DNA of 64,000 nt. It comes from Arthrobacter sp. AFG20. Lineage in GTDB: Bacteria; Actinomycetota; Actinomycetes; Actinomycetales; Micrococcaceae. The stretch spans positions 186,001-250,000 of the forward strand of contig NZ_PJMC01000003.1 in assembly GCF_002892795.1 (NCBI RefSeq), written 5' to 3'. How positions within the stretch are numbered: the first letter of the stretch is position 1; the number at the start of each line of letters is the position of its first letter. Below the pieces are notes generated by a model. The model saw nothing but the letters and a program-made list of their open reading frames with translations, searched no databases and had not been told where the DNA came from. Of this stretch, positions 63,185 through 64,000 are shown in pieces. The translations under genes were made by a program, and so were the position numbers.

Positions 63185-64000
63185 GTGAACCACCCCCTCA
63201 GCCCAACCGGGCCCCACCGCATTAGGGACATCGCCATCACCCCGGTGGCATTCAAGGATCCGCCCCTGCTTAACGCGGTGGGCGTGCACGAGCCGTTTGC
63301 GCTGCGGGCCATCGTGGAGATCACCACCGACACCGGTTTCCTGGGCCTGGGCGAGACCTACGGGGACGCCCCGCACCTGAGCCGGCTGCAACTCGCCGCC
63401 GAGGCCCTGGCCGGAACCGATGTCTTCAACATCAACGAGATGCGCCAGCGGGTCATCAAGGCCCTCAACGCCGACACCACCGTCGGCGGGCATGGGATGT
63501 CCGGGATGGTGACCGGCTCCAGCACCCCTGACCGGGTGCTGTCTCCCTTCGACGTTGCTTCGCTGGACATCCAGGGAAAGGTCCTGGGACGCCCTGTCAG
63601 CGACCTGCTCGGAGGCGCGGTCCGGGACGAGATTCCCTTCAGCGGATACCTCTTCTACAAGTGGGCGGGCCACCCGGGCCACGAGGAGGACTCCTGGGGA
63701 GCGGCGCTGGATCCGGAAGGAATCGTCCGGCAGGCCCGGCGCATGGTGGATGAGTACGGCTTCACCGCGCTGAAACTTAAGGCGGGCGTGTTCCCTCCCG
63801 AACAGGAAGTGGAGGCCATCAGGGCGCTCCGGGCCGAATTCCCGGATCTGCCGCTGCGCATCGATCCCAACGCGGCATGGACGGTGGACACCTCCATCCG
63901 GGTGGGCAAGGATCTCGACGGCGTCCTGGAGTATCTTGAGGATCCGACGCCGGGCCTTGCCGGCATGGCCGAAGTGCGCCGCAACGTGTCCATGCCCCTC
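63185..64000 (+). CDS. gudD: Glucarate dehydratase-like enolase-superfamily protein, partial
   Basis: The first 272 codons lie in the window and the gene continues past its right edge. The N-terminal capping domain (IRDIAITPVAFKDPPLLNAV, HEPFALRAIVEI, GLGETYGD) is followed by the barrel with the KLKAG catalytic Lys pair and the first metal ligand in RIDPNAAWT, as in glucarate dehydratase (GudD). It would dehydrate D-glucarate, or a stereoisomer, to a keto-deoxy diacid. The GTG at 63185 has AGGAG 11 bases upstream; an in-frame ATG at 63161 lacks a ribosome site. Confidence 0.85.
   Translation, partial: MNHPLSPTGPHRIRDIAITPVAFKDPPLLNAVGVHEPFALRAIVEITTDTGFLGLGETYGDAPHLSRLQLAAEALAGTDVFNINEMRQRVIKALNADTTVGGHGMSGMVTGSSTPDRVLSPFDVASLDIQGKVLGRPVSDLLGGAVRDEIPFSGYLFYKWAGHPGHEEDSWGAALDPEGIVRQARRMVDEYGFTALKLKAGVFPPEQEVEAIRALRAEFPDLPLRIDPNAAWTVDTSIRVGKDLDGVLEYLEDPTPGLAGMAEVRRNVSMPL

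Overview
The window is GC-rich DNA (by eye about 65%) with tightly packed, often translationally coupled genes, frequent GTG/TTG starts and strong Shine-Dalgarno sites. Gene content (actinobacterial holin-X and DUF3618 proteins, GAF-ANTAR regulator, DUF2382 stress protein, class A PBP, many catabolic clusters) suggests a soil actinobacterium of the Micrococcaceae, most likely Arthrobacter or a close relative (Pseudarthrobacter, Paenarthrobacter). This is inference; there is no rRNA or other taxonomic marker. I see no tRNA, rRNA, CRISPR array, transposase or prophage, and no gene-free gap over 300 bases.

Layout. 1-1697: end of a sugar ABC importer operon plus a DUF624 membrane protein. 1774-8795: an aromatic-acid module with an AAHS-type MFS importer, a FadR-type GntR repressor with three matching palindromes, and an operon of a type I (VOC) extradiol dioxygenase, 4-oxalomesaconate tautomerase, LigJ-type hydratase and LigK-type aldolase, followed by a TetR regulator. 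Without CHMS dehydrogenase or PDC hydrolase genes this set fits gallate cleavage better than protocatechuate cleavage. 8877-18158: katG, a histidine phosphatase, stress proteins (PRC-barrel/DUF2382 protein, holin-X and DUF3618 operon) and a class A penicillin-binding protein. 18194-18925: GAF-ANTAR regulator.

18969-33660: a large catabolic region with a DeoR regulator, SDRs, a cytoplasmic sialidase-fold protein, HpcH/HpaI aldolase, aldo/keto reductase, a Dpp-type ABC importer, a one-frame fusion of a DUF1537 acid-sugar kinase with PdxA, and an ACS-family MFS transporter; together they suggest uptake of a sugar-acid compound and its conversion to triose phosphate. 33793-41865: housekeeping, stress and miscellaneous genes (PHP protein, SRPBCC protein, AEC carrier, cytochrome P450, secreted GH25-like protein, PPOX stress protein). 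41966-45809: amine oxidase and APC permease opposite a TetR regulator. 45882-48740: GNAT-like protein and a GGDEF-EAL protein.

49004-55048: LacI-controlled amino-acid-type ABC importer with a Gfo/Idh/MocA oxidoreductase and a DAO-family flavoenzyme, plausibly for an opine- or Amadori-like compound. 55062-58419: GH13 enzyme and two small hypotheticals. 58541-64000: LysR regulator opposite a tripartite tricarboxylate transporter (tctCBA), a universal stress protein and a glucarate dehydratase that runs off the right edge.

Non-coding signals worth attention: two dispersed copies of one inverted repeat (1700-1762, 11274-11336), a third unrelated intergenic palindrome (41310-41372), a palindrome YAAG-N4-CTTA found five times only near stress-type genes, several operator-like dyads beside divergent regulators, and a candidate small RNA at 48897-48975. 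All start choices and positions were worked out by eye.
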